This document shows positions 10,810 to 22,982 of a DNA stretch of 64,000 nt, piece by piece. The translations under genes and the position numbers were made by a program. The first letter of the stretch is position 1, and each line of letters opens with the position of its first letter. Origin of the DNA: Palaemon carinicauda (lineage: Eukaryota > Arthropoda > Malacostraca > Decapoda > Palaemonidae); assembly GCF_036898095.1 (NCBI RefSeq), contig NC_090763.1, positions 58,058,231 to 58,122,230 of the forward strand. The letters are read 5' to 3'. The notes beneath the pieces are model-generated. The model was not told the origin of the DNA. It did not search any database and saw only the letters and a program-made list of their open reading frames with translations.

Positions 10810-11971
10810 ATTTCACTGAAATCGAAACTTTTACTGATTTCTACCTGAAACACGCAATTCTAGCCTTCATTAAAAGGTAGTAATTGCGAAAACAGTCGTA
10901 TAATGCAGCTCATTAATACTAGCAAAAACAGAAAACATATATAAAGATAAAGAATTCAGTGGCTGGGAGAGACTAAACACTAGTTCAAAACTACGTTTAC
11001 AATCTCTCACCGCACATAGCCTGGGGACAAGAATAAAACCCTAGAAACGTTTTACCTTCTTCCCCGTACAGCGACTAGGGAGGAGAGTAACACAAGAATA
11101 ACGTTACCCGCATGAACGGAACGTTTTTTTCTCCTCTCTCTCCCTCCGTCTCTATCTCTCTCTTTCTCTCTTGATTTCGCACCTGAGAGAAGAGCCCAAT
11201 TATATATCGTCAAAACATGTTATTTGGCTAAAGGAAAAAACTGAAAGGTTTTCCAAATAAAAAGTTCCTTTAATTTAGAATTTAAACCATTTAAGCTAAG
11301 AAAGAATGAACGAAACGTCAGAATCGATTTACTCTTACTGCAAAGTGAAATCGTGATACACTCTCTCTCTATCGTAACGATAGAGCGCATGTTGAACGTC
11401 CTGAACGTCAACAACTGCGTAGGCTAAAAAACTAAACGTTAGTTCATCTTTGAAAACAGTACGAGACTATCAAAGAAATTCTTTCATAAAACATTAAATT
11501 TAAAAAGTTTTAAATTCTTTAAAGGCTAAATACGATATAACGGGCTCAACGTTGATTAACTTCGGTTCCAAGTTAGGACCGCCTACTATCAGGAAAGGTC
11601 GCATATAAACAAAACATAAAAATTTATTTTTATATGTTTATAATAAATGGAAAGTTAATCGAAGAGGCCTAATAAAGGCGGAGAGATATAAAATATATAG
11701 ATCTATAACGTGTTAAGCAAAATTACTAAAAACCTAAACACACTTCCGTCTAAGGGAAGGGTCGGCCATTTAAAAGTGAAAGAGAGTCCATACTCTCTTT
11801 GTCACCATAATTAAATCTATCCAAAACGAGTTCAAGTTTTGAGATGAAGATAAAACCCCTGCATAGCGAAAGCTCAAAACTGGAATAGTGTACATACTTC
11901 ACCAAATAGTTGTGAAAACAAATCCAGTTAGTAACAGCGTATTTAGTAGGTCTTGCCAGTGGCACGACAGA
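10810..11971 (-). other. Leader segment specific to DIRS copies A, B and D
   Basis: This 1.1-kb non-coding stretch includes a (CT)-rich tract (11132-11172) and recurs at about 20870-22066 and 54060-55160. Copy C has only 0.2 kb here. It is probably the 5' untranslated part of the non-autonomous subfamily; no coding potential is seen. Confidence 0.75.
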
Positions 11972-12146
11972 GAGAAAATTGGTTCTGTGTTGACATGGAG
12001 TACTTGAGTACCTGCTCGACAGATGGCGCAGTTGATGTACACCCCCACCTGTATAGCGATCGCTGGCGTATTTTGTCCTTAGGTTTTTCTGTCGGGCAGC
12101 AGAGCTGACAGCTATATGATCACCGGCTAAGTTTAATATTGAAAAA
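11972..12146. repeat. Right ITR of DIRS copy A
   Basis: Inverted partner of 5748-5900. The outer end reads GGCTAAGTTTAATATTGAAA and is complemented in the ICR at about 5998-6030. Confidence 0.93.
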
Positions 12147-12147
12147 A

Positions 12148-12409
12148 ACCTCTTTTGTTGTCATACCTATATCTTACTGTTAGGTATCATCCAATGTCTT
12201 TCTTTAGATGTACGTACTAGAACATCGTTTAATTTTGAAACCCCTTAATTTACATTTAATATTTCTAAAGCAAGTTAGCATATTTTTACATTCCTTACAA
12301 AGAAATATCTATGAACTGTATTTCAAAAGTATACAATAGAGAATGTTTGTGCAAGTAGCCTTTTATATGTGTAAAATATATCAATATAGCGGGAATAACG
12401 GATTTTATA
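12148..12409. other. Intron DNA, nothing recognised
   Basis: AT-rich spacer between DIRS copy A and a small MITE. No coding or repeat structure seen. Confidence 0.6.
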
Positions 12410-12719
12410 TTAACTCTTTTACCCCCAAAGGACGTACTGGTACGTTTCACAAAACTCATCCCTTTACCCCCATGGACGTACCGGTACGTCCTTGCAAAAA
12501 AAATGCTATTTAAATTTCTTTTTGCATATTTTTGATAATTTTTTGAGAAACTTCAGGCATTTTCCAAGAGAATGAGACCAACCTGACCTCTCTATGATGA
12601 AAATTAAGGCTGTTAGAGCAATTTTAAAAAAATATACTGCAAAATGTTCTTGAAAAAAAAATAACCCTTGAGGGTTAAGGGTTGGAAATTTCCAAATAGC
12701 CTGGGGGTAAAAGGGTTAA
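12410..12719. mobile_element. piggyBac-type MITE flanked by TTAA
   Basis: TTAA at 12410-12413 and at 12716-12719 flanks a 302-bp segment whose ends are inverted: CTCTTTTACCCCC on the left and GGGGGTAAAAGGG on the right. TTAA target duplication with CCC-type ends is the piggyBac signature. A second internal copy of the end motif (CCCTTTACCCCCATGGACGT, 12471-12490) follows the first (CTTTTACCCCCAAAGGACGT), so the left end is partly duplicated. No transposase is present. Confidence 0.75.
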
Positions 12720-13163
12720 TGAACAAGACTCAAGGTACTTTAACCAACCAAAATATTGTTCTGGTTTAGCAATAAAAAAATAGTTTTAACAATCCCATAA
12801 TTAAATTGATTATAAATAAATCACATGGAATTAGTATCCAGACACAAAAATAGAATTAAGAGATATCCTAAAGTGAATGATACAATCACGGCAGTAGTTA
12901 TTTTTTTGCACTGTACTGTTGAATATTGAAAAAAATATAACATATGTAGTGTTATAAATATACTTTTTGGTATATACTGTTTATACTTTTGAATTAGGAT
13001 GTAAAAATTATCTATTTTGGTAATGACATTAGCATAAGTAAATAATGTCCCGTAAGCCTCACATTCATCAAGAAATCTTTTTACATTAACTTAAAATAGA
13101 TAAAAATATCCATATATTCGTAGATTGAATCTTATACCCTGTCCACTTTTGCTTGACATACAG
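12720..13163. other. Intron DNA before a host exon
   Basis: AT-rich; ends with the pyrimidine tract and acceptor CTTGACATACAG (13152-13163). Nothing else recognised. Confidence 0.65.
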
Positions 13164-13655
13164 GAGCAACAACATATGAACTAAGAGCTGGAAGTGATGA
13201 AGATCTGCATCAAACATGTTTAGCCCAATGTCTCGAAACCCAAGGTTGTGATGGATGTGGGAGACCCCTGTGCAATGGGACTCTTTGTGACAATTGTCCA
13301 TCCACCTGCTGGGATATCTACATCCCAAAAGTAGGTTACACTATTATTTATCCAACTATGAGCATTGTGAAAAGAGTGAAATGTGATGGAAAATGGCAAC
13401 GGTGGTGGAAAGACGGTCAAACTAGTCTATACCGTTCCATGATCAGGAAGAGACTTAAGGTGAAAGTTGTAATTCGTTATAAAACAGGTATTAGACTCGA
13501 GTCAGAATTTGAAAGTTTTAAATATAAAAATAATACAATTTCTGTGGGAAAATTTCTCAATGGCACTGCGGGAAATGGATGGATTGCTCCTTTTGATATG
13601 AGACCTGCATCCACGCCACCAAAGTCAAGTTGTCGCAAGTTCTTCTATCCAAAAG
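13164..13655 (+). CDS. Internal exon of the same secreted protein gene, cysteine-rich plus unknown domain
   Basis: The exon of 492 nt starts with two bases completing a glycine codon from the 4198 exon, has 163 codons, and ends with one base before GTAAAT (13656), again phase 1-1. The open frame is uninterrupted. The first third is rich in cysteine (CLAQCLETQGCDGCGRPLC, then CNGTLCDNC and STCW), suggesting a disulphide-bonded extracellular domain. The rest is a basic, tryptophan-containing region (WQRWWKDGQ) followed by beta-rich sequence with NGT and NNT glycosylation sequons. I do not recognise this domain. The frame matches the exon at 26532 exactly. Confidence 0.75.
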
Positions 13656-15849
13656 GTAAATCTAATTGCATTTTAAAAGTACAGTAGATATAATAGCAAA
13701 GTTGATTTACATAAATTTTTGTCTATTGTTATCTGTCTCCTGCTTAATAAGAGCCTTAATGAGTCTTAAATTAAAAAGTTTTAGGGTATTTTACAAGTTA
13801 AGAATTAAATATCAAAAGTAAATCAAATAGTAAAGTAAATTTATATAGCAAATTTATTTCCACTATTATCTGTGTTCTGCTAAACAAGAGCCTTAGAGAG
13901 TCCTAACTAAAATGTTTTAAGGTATTTTATAAGAATGAAATGGAATACAGAGTTTGGGATGAATTGGATTTATTCATTTGGGTCCTAAGGCCCAAAATTG
14001 GGGTCTAAGAAGTTATTCAACACCATGCTCTAGACAATGAAACAAAAGCTGAAAAAGGTGGGACAACAAGATTGAAGAATGGAAGCGGGAATGGTGATTT
14101 AGTTGAAGACTAAAAAGTTAGTGCATCTAGAGATCGCAGGAAGGCTGTAAATACCCCAAGTACAGCAATGTCTAAAGTGCAAAGCATGAGGTATAATGAT
14201 GGCATTACTCTCCCACATTGTTTGGAGTTTGGGCCACTTGGCTGTATACTTGGGCCAATGAGGTGATTTAAAGCCGCCATGGGAAATTAAATTAATTTTC
14301 ACTAAGAAATTATAATCATAAAACCTCGCTTAGACAAGCCTATACAAACACCAACTTGACATGTCAATCATATACATCATAAATTAAAAATATAACATCA
14401 ATAATATTCATACATTTAAAATGACTTTAATACAGTAGTCAAAATATGAAAAAAAAAATCTGTGAAGTTTCATATAATCACCAACTTCGGTTAATAAGCC
14501 CATGAAGGCCCCAATAACACTTTAACTTGTTCAGTCAAAACTTTACTATTTTGGGTGAAGGGCAAACTTTCTACTGCTGCCCATTAACATGGAGTAGTGC
14601 AGCCAAATGTTGTCAACTGACAGTGAACTGTCAACGTGAGCACACACCAGTGTACTGCTACCACCTAAGATATAAGACTGATGCTGATATGTCTGATCTT
14701 CACTCTAGTTAGAACCTCAGATTTTGGGTTGGAATTACAAATTATAAGCCAGAAGCTAATGTCACCTCCTATGTTTATACTTTTATGACCTTATTGGTCT
14801 TTTTATATCCAAGATGGGAACACTTTTCAAAGCCTAAAAATCGCTCAAGGAAGCTTCTTTCGCTTCACAGTCCACCATCAAAGTACCAGGAATTCCTGCA
14901 CAAGAGGGAAGCCACCGATAATGAAGTTTTGTTCTGACAGGAACTTTCATGAACTACAGAGATCAACTTCTGGCATAAATGACCTGAACTGATAGCTTTC
15001 TAGCTTTTTAGACAAAAAAAAAAATATTTTTAGAAAGATTGCCTCACAAAATTGTAAGGTATCAATGAGGTTCCCTAAATCTCCTTGATGTAGCCATAGA
15101 AGTTTTTTTAACTGAGGTATCGCTAAATAACCTCTAGGTGAGAAGATTATGGTTCCAAATATGAACTCTAACATAAGTCTTTCATGATTTTAGATTCAGA
15201 AATAGGTAACAAAAATGATACTTGATGAGAGATATGACAAAGATTCACAACAGGTGTGTAAAGCATTTTCCTTTCTGACTTTATCACCTCAATCAAACCC
15301 CTAGATACATCTATCATGACATTTTTGTTCTATAATGACCTGGGAATCAAATATCCCTTACATGCACTACACAAAGAACTCTTGGCTACTTTAGTAATTA
15401 ACTGATGTCAAGATGTTCGATACCAAGGCTACTGTCTGTTTTGCCAAGAAGTTTAGAAGATTCTGGAAACCACGCTCAATTTATAGAAGTGTTTTCCTGC
15501 ACCAAAATTCCAGTTGTTCTGTTGACATATCCATCACAAGATGAAGATTTAAGAGTTGAAAGAATCAAGGATTCTAGTGTTGCAAGAATGTATTCCTCCT
15601 TCCAACATCACATTGCCTGCATAAAAAATATAATAGCATCTCATAATGGATATCTCTTTAGAAAGAGATCAGGGAAAGGATTAAAAGTCCATTAAAGAAC
15701 TGAAAAAAAGGAAGAAAAGAAAAAGTGAAATCAGGAAAATTGTCAAAGAGAATGAATGAAAAGCAAGTGCAAAAACCTACCGCTTAATGGTCAGTCGATG
15801 ATGAAGATAGGGCATAGTTGATGAGCATAATACTGAGTATTGAGATTAT
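13656..15849. other. Intron DNA with weak repeat traces
   Basis: First 2.2 kb of the large intron. The stretch at about 13985-14300 (containing GATCGCAGGAAGGCTGTAAA) looks like a dispersed-repeat fragment, but I cannot assign a family. A minus-strand frame at 14947-15174 and a plus-strand frame at 15405-15695 resemble nothing I know. Confidence 0.45.
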
Positions 15850-16045
15850 AAAATGTTATTTTCATTAGTAAAATAAATTTTTGAATATACTTACCCGATG
15901 ATCATGTAGCTGTCAACTCTGTTGCCCGACAGAAATCTACGGTCGGGATACGCCAGCGATCGCTATACAGGTGGGGGTGTACACAACAGCGCCATCTGTG
16001 AGTAGGTACTCAAGTACTTCTTGTCAACAAGAACTCAATTTTCTC
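15850..16045. repeat. Left ITR of DIRS copy B
   Basis: Inverted partner of 22067-22239 from about 15898 inward; contains AGCGATCGCT. Confidence 0.92.
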
Positions 16046-16093
16046 CTCGGTCCACTGGTTCTCTATGGGGAGGAAGGGCGGGTCCTTAAATTC

Positions 16094-16183
16094 ATGATCA
16101 TCGGGTAAGTATATTCAAAAATTTATTTTACTAATGAAAATAACATTTTTCAATATTAATCTTACCCGATGATCATGTAGCTG
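16094..16183. repeat. Internal complementary region of copy B
   Basis: Complements of both element ends joined at AACATTTTTCAATATT, as in the other three copies. Confidence 0.9.
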
Positions 16184-16446
16184 ATTCACACCCAGGGTGG
16201 TGGGTGGAGACCAGCATACATGTTAACAAAGAAGCTAAGTATCCTGTATCTTATTTTAGCCGTTATTCAAAATAACAAACATAAAATAAATAAGTACCTG
16301 GTAAGGAAGTCAACTTGAACCATTACTCTGCCTTTTTAAGTACGTCTTCCTTACTGAGCCTAGCGATCCTCTTAGGATGCTGAGCGACTCCTAGGTGCTG
16401 AAGTATGAAGGGCTGCAACCCATACTAAAGGACCCCATCACAACCT

Positions 16447-17610
16447 CTAATCTAGGCGCTTCTCAAGAAAGAATTTGACCACCCGCCAAATCAACCAGGA
16501 TGCGGAAGGCTTCTTAGCCTTCCGGACAACCCAGAAATATTTCAAGAGAAAGATTAAAAAGGTTCTGGAATTAGGGAATTGTAGTGGTGGAGCCCCCACC
16601 ACTACTGCACTCGTTGCTACGAATGGTCCCAGAGTGTAGCAGTTCTCGTAAAGAGACTGGACATTCTTAAGATAAAAGACGCGAACACTGATTAGCTTTT
16701 CCAAAAGGTTGCGTCGAAAATATTTTGCAGAGATCTATTTTATTTAAAGGTCACGGAAGTTGTGACAGCTCTAACTTCGTGTGTCCTTACCTTCAGCCAA
16801 GCTTGGTCTTCCTCATTCAGAAGGGAATGAGCTTCTCGTATTAACAGTCTGAAAATAATAGGATAAAGAATTCTCTGACATAGGCAAAGATGAATTCTTA
16901 ACTGAACACCATAAAGCTTCAGACGGGCCTCGTAAAGGTTTTTAAAATAGAACTTAAGAGCTCTTACAGGACATAATACTCTTTCTAGTTCATTTCCAAC
17001 CATACGATAAGTTTGGAATAACGAACGATATTGGACAAGGCCGAGAAGGCAGCTCGTGTTTGGCTAGAAAACCAAGATGTAGAACATGTAGCCGTTTCGG
17101 ATGAAAATCCGATGTTCTTGCTGAAGGCATGAATCTCACTGACTCTTTTAGCTGTGGTTAAGCATATCAGGAAAAGAGTCTTAAAGGTGAGATCTTTCAG
17201 GGAGGCTGATTGAAGTGGTTCGAACCTGTCTAACATAAGGAATCTTAGAACCACGTCTAAATTCCAACCAGGTGTAACCAAACGACGCTCCTTCGTGGTC
17301 TCAAAAGACTTAAGGAGGTCCTGTAGATCTTTATTGTTGGAAAGATCTAAGCCTCTGTGACGGAAGACTGATGCCAACATGCTTCTGTAACCCTTGAAAG
17401 TGGGAGCTGAAAGAGATCGCTCTTTCCTCAGATATAAGAGGAAGTCAGCTATTTGAGTTACAGAGGTACTGGTCGAGGATACGGATACTGACTTGCACCA
17501 GTTTAGGAAGATTTCCCACTTCGATTGGTAGACTCTAAGGGTGGATGTTCTCCTTGCTCTAACAATCGCTCTGGTTGCCTCCTTCGAAAAACCTCTAGTT
17601 CTCGAGAGTC
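16447..17610 (-). pseudogene. Tyrosine recombinase pseudogene (copy B)
   Basis: Recombinase sequence is split over several minus-strand frames: 16985-17380 (from MLASVFRHRGLDL to AKRVSEIH), 16740-17003 (ending with RTHEVRAVTTS) and 16447-16704 (VFYLKNVQSLYENC). Small insertions and deletions separate them, and the tract before the catalytic tyrosine is damaged. Confidence 0.85.
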
Positions 17611-18660
17611 TTTCGATACTCTGAAGGCAGTGAGACGAAGAGCGTGGAGGCCTTGGAGTACCTTCTTACGAGTGGCAGACGTAGCAGGTCCACCCTTAGG
17701 GGAAGAGTTCTGGGAACGTCTACTAGCCATCGAAGTACGTCGGTAAGTTATTCTCTCGCGGGCCAGAGGGAAGCAACTAGTGTCAACTTTGTCCCATCGT
17801 GAGAGGCGAACTACTGCAGTACCTTGTTGACAATCTAGAACGGAGGGAATGCATATAGATCTAGATGAGACTAATCTAGTAGAAAGGCATCTAAAAGAAC
17901 CACTGCTGGGTCCGGGATAGGTGAGCAAAGTATTGAGAGCCTCTTGGACATCGAGGTTGCGAAGAGATCTATGGTTGGCTGGCCCCAGGTGACCCAAAGT
18001 CTCTTGCATACATCTCTGTGGAGGGTCCAATATGTTGGAATTATTGTCCCTTCCTACTGAGACAAACTGCTAAGACATTCAAGTTGCCTTGGAAGAAACT
18101 TGTTACTAGTGAAAAGTCTAGACCTGTTGAACAGGAGAGGAGGTCACTAGCGAACTCGCACCATGTCAGAGAGTAGGTCCCTCCTTGCTAGGAGATGAAC
18201 ATCAAAGCAGGGAGTTGTCCGTGTTGACCTCCATTACTTTGTCTTGAAGGAGAGACCTGAAGCTTTTCCAGGTCAGACGTACTGCCAGAAGCTTCTTGCA
18301 GTAAAAATGCATTGTCCTTTGACTCGAGAGCATAATCCCGAGCATTCCCTACCGCCTAAGGTCGCACCCCAGCCTACGTCCGATGCGTCTGAGAAGAGAA
18401 CGTGGTTGGGAGTCTGAACAGTCAGGGGAAGACCCTATAAAAGGTTGATAAAGTCCTTTCCTCAGGTTAGACCAGACTTATCTTCCGGAAACCGGGATCG
18501 AGACCGCTTCTAGCGTCTTGTCCTTTTCCAGTGAAGAGCTAGATGAAACCGAAGAGGACGGAGGTGTAGTCTTCCAAGTGACACCAATTGAACCACGGAT
18601 GACAGTGTCCTAACCAGACTCATCCACAGCCTGACAGGGCCGTATTCCTTCTTCAGCATC
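17611..18660 (-). pseudogene. RNase H and methyltransferase-like pol remnant (copy B)
   Basis: Collinear with 7620-8540 of copy A and 31042-32000 of copy C at nucleotide level, but with many stops. The frame at 18510-18707 keeps the RT connection segment (SLVRTLSSVVQLVSLGRLHL). RT palm motifs are deleted. Confidence 0.75.
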
Positions 18661-20842
18661 TTCTGGATGGATAGCAGGGCTGGGGATTGATTTTCTTGTT
18701 CAGCCATGTCCTCATCAGAGGGTTCCTCATCCGAAACTGATGAGGAAACGGCAACGGAGTGGGCAACGTCTGACTCGCTGAATCCGGTCGCACTGGTGGA
18801 TGCGTGACGGAGCCGGACACAAGATCATGGTACTGCTGCACAGTCTGTGAACTGTCAACCATGGGGATGCGAGGAAGTACAGCGACAACCCGAAACTGTC
18901 TAGACTGTCTGGGTAGTACAGACAACCCCTTATCGGGTTGCTGAGGTTGCCGCACTGCGTCACAACAAGTCACCTCTGCTGGTTGTTGAACGTCTTCCTA
19001 GTGACACACTGAACGTCCACAACCACCTCCGAGAGTAGCTTAACGTCAACGTGCGACTGGCAACCCACACTGGGTCGCACCGGTGGAGGAACCATCTCAA
19101 CTGGCGGACGTGAGTAGGATACCTCAGCGTCAACAGGGCGTACAACCAACCGGTAGGAAGGTCGTTGGCAAGAAGGTTCTTCTCCGTAAAAAATCCTCTA
19201 TCAAGGACTAAGCTTGGACTGCATGTCTTGCAACAAAACCCAAGGTCTATGGGAGCAGGTGTGGCAACAGACGGGGTTAGCGACTGAAGCGGAACCATTT
19301 ACCCTCCCTGGAAGCATATTATGCTTAAATTAAAGTCCATAGGAGGCTAAGCAGCTTAAGGCTCCTCTCCAAATGACAGAGTCCTCAAGGGAATATCAGA
19401 AGGAGGGAGAACAGCACTTTCTCATCTACAGGAACCATGTCCGAGAAAAGCTAGGTTCTCTCATTAGGGTTTCACTGGTGCAAAAGCAGCAGACCAGAAG
19501 GCAACGTTATGAAACTGCTTGACAGTCTGTGAACTGTCAAAAACTGAACTGTCAACCACAACAGGAGCGTGAGGACATACAGCACTGGTGTATAAGTAGC
19601 AGACCAGAAGGCAACGTCATGTAACTGTTTGACAGTCTGTGAGTTGGCAACAACCAAAGTTGTGTGGGGAAGCCTCAACTCCTGACTGACTAGTTTGCTG
19701 CGGGCAAGTGGCGGTAACCACAGTGTGTTGCGGAGGCTGACACACCGTGTCAAAACACGGCAGCTTGTGGTAGCTCACGCACGGCAACGGAGTGCTCTGT
19801 GTGTGGGAGTCATCATACATCTGGCAGGGTTGACTGTGCATGGGTGGAGGAGCTCTCACAACAAGAGTGTGAGAGCAGGAAGCCATGCCGGGCGCACAAC
19901 CGTGGGAGGTGTAGGCCCACGGGTGCATCGTCAACCTTCTCCGCAGTTGGAGTGTGGGAGGTGGCAACAACAAAAGCTGAGTGTTGGTGCGTGGGAGGGA
20001 CTGCCGTGGGTTGCGGAGCATGCCGCATGGGTTGCGGAGCATGCCGCATTGTGTCAAAACACGGCAGCTCTACAGCACCTTCCCACTGCTGATGCGGTAG
20101 CTCACGCATGTCAATGGAGGGCGCAGCATGAACATGCGTCTGGCAGGGTCGACTGCGCATCGGAGGTGGAGCTCTCACAGGTGGAGTGTGGGAGCAGGCA
20201 GCCGCAGTATCTGCTGAGCGCACAACCGTGGAAGGTTGTAGATTAACAGGTGCATTGTCAACCTTCCAGCACGATACTCCTGCATGAAGGAGCAAGCTGA
20301 GACTGTATAGTCTGCAGCATGGACCACTAGGGTCTATGAAAGACGACAACAAACGGAGCTACTGTCCGTTGTGACTGAGGGTCTAAAACAGCTGGTGCGG
20401 CAACAGACGGAGTTACTGCCTGTTGCGGTACCGCCTTGCCTCTCTTGGGAGGTGTGCAGTTGTCGGATGACTGGAGCGAGTCCGAACTGACCCAGTGGCT
20501 ACACCTAGGCCGTTGGACTTGCGCGGAAGGGACCGACTTGCACTTAAAAGCTGCAAGATTTGGTCCATGGTTTCTGCGAGAAACCTCTTCCGCAGACGAG
20601 GAATAAATGGGCTCTCTCGTCTTTGTGTGGGTGGGGTGATCACGTCGGCAACGTGTGTAGATACACCCGAAACCACGGAGGGAAACGTTTGTTCGTCGAT
20701 CAAGACCTGTGGAACCCATAAGTCCTTCGACATTACTTCTCCCCTGGGCTTGGGAGCTTGTAAGAGGTATCGGACTAGGTGAACAACTGGCACGAACAAA
20801 CGAACCCTCGAACGCAACACTGTAACACTTTGCGCATATCAC
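18661..20842 (-). pseudogene. Truncated, repeat-expanded gag remnant (copy B)
   Basis: The frame at 20327-20842 contains MICAKCYSVAFEGSFVRAS and PTHTKTREPIYSSS as in copies A and C. Sequence at 19740-20250 holds several diverged copies of a block with ACTCACGC- and GGAGCTCTCACA-type motifs, so the proline-rich middle of gag has multiplied. The C-terminal half of gag is missing. No intact protein is possible. Confidence 0.7.
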
Positions 20843-20869
20843 TTTATCACTTTTGATTTTCTGTTTGCA

Positions 20870-22066
20870 CTTATTTCACTGAACTCGAAACTTTAAGTGA
20901 TTTGTACCTGAAACACGCAATCCTATCCTTCATTAAAAGGTAGTAATTGCGAAAACAGTTTTACAATGTAACAGAAAAACATAATGAAAGATAAAGAATT
21001 CAGTGGCTGGAAAAGAGACTAAACACTAGATCAAACAAACTACGTTTAAAATCTCTCACCGCATAAAGCCTGGGAACAAGAATAAAACTCTAGAAACGTT
21101 TTACCTTCTTCCCCTAAAGCGACTAAGGAGAAGAGTAAAAAACGAGAACAACGTTACCCGCTTGAACGAAACGTTTATCCTCCTCTCTCTCCCTCCGTCT
21201 CTATCTCTCTCTCTCTCTCTTGACTTAGAACCTGAGAGATGAGCCCAATTATATATCGTTAAAACATTATTTGTTAAAGGAAAAAAACTGAAAGGTTTCC
21301 CAAATAAAAAGTTCCTTTATTAGAATTAAAACCATTTAAGCTAAGAAAGAATGAACGAAACGCTAGAATCGGTTTACTCTTACTGCAACGTGAAACCGTG
21401 AAATACTCTCTCTCTATCGTAACGATAGAGCGCATGTTGAACGTTCTGAACGTCAACAACTGCGGAGACTAAACTAAACGTTAGTTCATCTTTGAAAACA
21501 GTACGAGACTATCAAAGAAATTCTTTCAAAAACATTAAAATTAAAATAGCATAAATTCTTAACAGGAAATATGATATGACGGGCTCAATGTTAATTAACT
21601 TCGGTTCCAAGTAAGGACCGCCTACTATTAGGAAAGGTCGCATATAAACAAACATAAAAATTAATTTTTATAAGTTTATAATAAATGGAAAGTTAATCGA
21701 AGAGGCCTATAAATGGCGGAGAGATAGAAAATAAATCTATAACTTTGTTAAGCAAAATTACCAAAAACCTAAACACACTTCCGTCTAAGGGAAGGGTCGG
21801 TCATTAAAAGTGAAAGAGAGTCTATACTCTCTTCGACACCAACACTTCCGTCTAAGGGAAGGGTCGGCCATTTAAAAGTGAAAGAGAGTCCATACTCTCT
21901 TCGTCACCATAATTAAATCTATCCAAAACGAGTTCAAGTTTTGAAATGAAGATAAAACCCCTGCATAGCGAAAGCTCAAAACTGGAATAGTGTACTTCAC
22001 CAAAAAGTTGTGAAAACAAATCCAGTTAGGGACGGCGTATTAGTAGGTCTTGCCGGTGGCACGACA
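20870..22066 (-). other. Leader segment of copy B
   Basis: Counterpart of 10810-11971, including the CT-rich tract (21183-21222). A stretch containing CACTTCCGTCTAAGGGAAGG is duplicated in tandem here (about 21775 and 21843). Confidence 0.7.
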
Positions 22067-22239
22067 GAGGAAAAATTGAGTTCTTGTTGACAAGAAGTAC
22101 TTGAGTACCTACTCACAGATGGCGCTGTTGTGTACACCCCCACCTGTATAGCGATCGCTGGCGTATCCCGACCGTAGATTTCTGTCGGGCAACAGAGTTG
22201 ACAGCTACATGATCATCGGGTAAGATTAATATTGAAAAA
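22067..22239. repeat. Right ITR of DIRS copy B
   Basis: Inverted partner of the left ITR; ends TAATATTGAAAAAT. Confidence 0.92.
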
Positions 22240-22644
22240 TGCAATGTATAACTGAAATAATGGATTTTTAGCCTTGAAATGTATAAGATTGGCACATGGA
22301 GAAGCATCATGTTTTAGTGGCTGGATAGGCCTTAGAAAAGGGTAGAACGTTTCTATGGTTTTGGGTACATATTGGACTATGGAAAGCATAATTGAAGAGC
22401 AATAAAAAAGGGTAACAACAAGAATGAAGCGGAAAGAGATGGATAGGCTACATGTAAGTATCATTATCTTAACTTTAAAAAAAAATTACACAGCAAGTAC
22501 ACAATGAATAAGACTCATACTATTCTCTGCAGCAAAGATTTGCTCACCTTGAAAGTGGAAATTCTGAAAATATGACAACAAAATCTATGATCCTTGGCAG
22601 GGGTACATTAGATTCATCCTTTTAAAAAATAAAGCAGAAAAATT
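22240..22644. other. Intron DNA between two DIRS insertions
   Basis: About 400 bp of AT-rich sequence; no gene or repeat recognised. Confidence 0.6.
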
Positions 22645-22885
22645 ACAAATTTGGAAGTAATTGGTATTTTTCTTAACGATACACACCTTAGCTATTTATA
22701 GGGGTATTACTTTTGGCGAAGGTGAAAGGATGAGTATTTAGATTTTGGCGAGGGTAAACTACCCATCCCGCTAGTTAGCGGGGGTAGGGAGGTAGCTAGC
22801 TACCCCTATCACCCACAAACCTGCAATTGTGCTTCACTTTACTTGGAGGTAGGACTTTGACGGGGGACAGGGTTGGCGGGCAAGT

Positions 22886-22982
22886 ATGTATAAATAGCTA
22901 AGGCTTGTATCGGCAGGAAAAATACAAATTACTTCCAAATTTGTTCCCTAACTGGAATACAACCCAACGCTATTCATAGGGG
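22886..22982. repeat. Internal complementary region, family 2 copy 1
   Basis: TAAATAGCTAAGGCTTGTAT through ACTTCCAAATTTG complements the left end; TTGTTCCCTAACTGGAATAC onward complements the right end. Confidence 0.8.

Larger units (their letters stand above)
5701..12147 (-). mobile_element. DIRS family 1 copy A, non-autonomous retrotransposon
   Basis: Complete element of about 6.45 kb, inserted antisense in an intron of the plus-strand gene. It has inverted terminal repeats (inner part about 5748-5900 and 11972-12126, one mismatch seen), an internal complementary region at 5951-6039, a broken YR, RNase H and methyltransferase-like sequence, and a gag remnant. The RT core and gag C-terminus are deleted (equivalent to about 32005-33795 of copy C), with the same joint as copy B. 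About 1.1 kb of leader (10810-11971), shared with B and D but absent from C, replaces the gag N-terminus. No target duplication is seen, as expected for a YR element. Confidence 0.93.
15850..22239 (-). mobile_element. DIRS family 1 copy B, non-autonomous retrotransposon
   Basis: About 6.4 kb, antisense in the second visible intron of the plus-strand gene. Inverted termini (15850-16045 and 22067-22239) are identical over about 140 bp and differ only at the inner edge. An ICR lies at 16094-16183. Its internal RT/gag deletion (joint at about 18680) is at the same place as in copy A, so A and B derive from one deleted ancestor. The coding parts are more decayed than in A, and the gag region has extra duplications. 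Confidence 0.93.

Noticed and set aside
15405..15695. 96-codon plus-strand ORF in an intron
   Set aside because: No family recognised, no splice context, and the frame does not match the neighbouring exons; probably chance or an old repeat.
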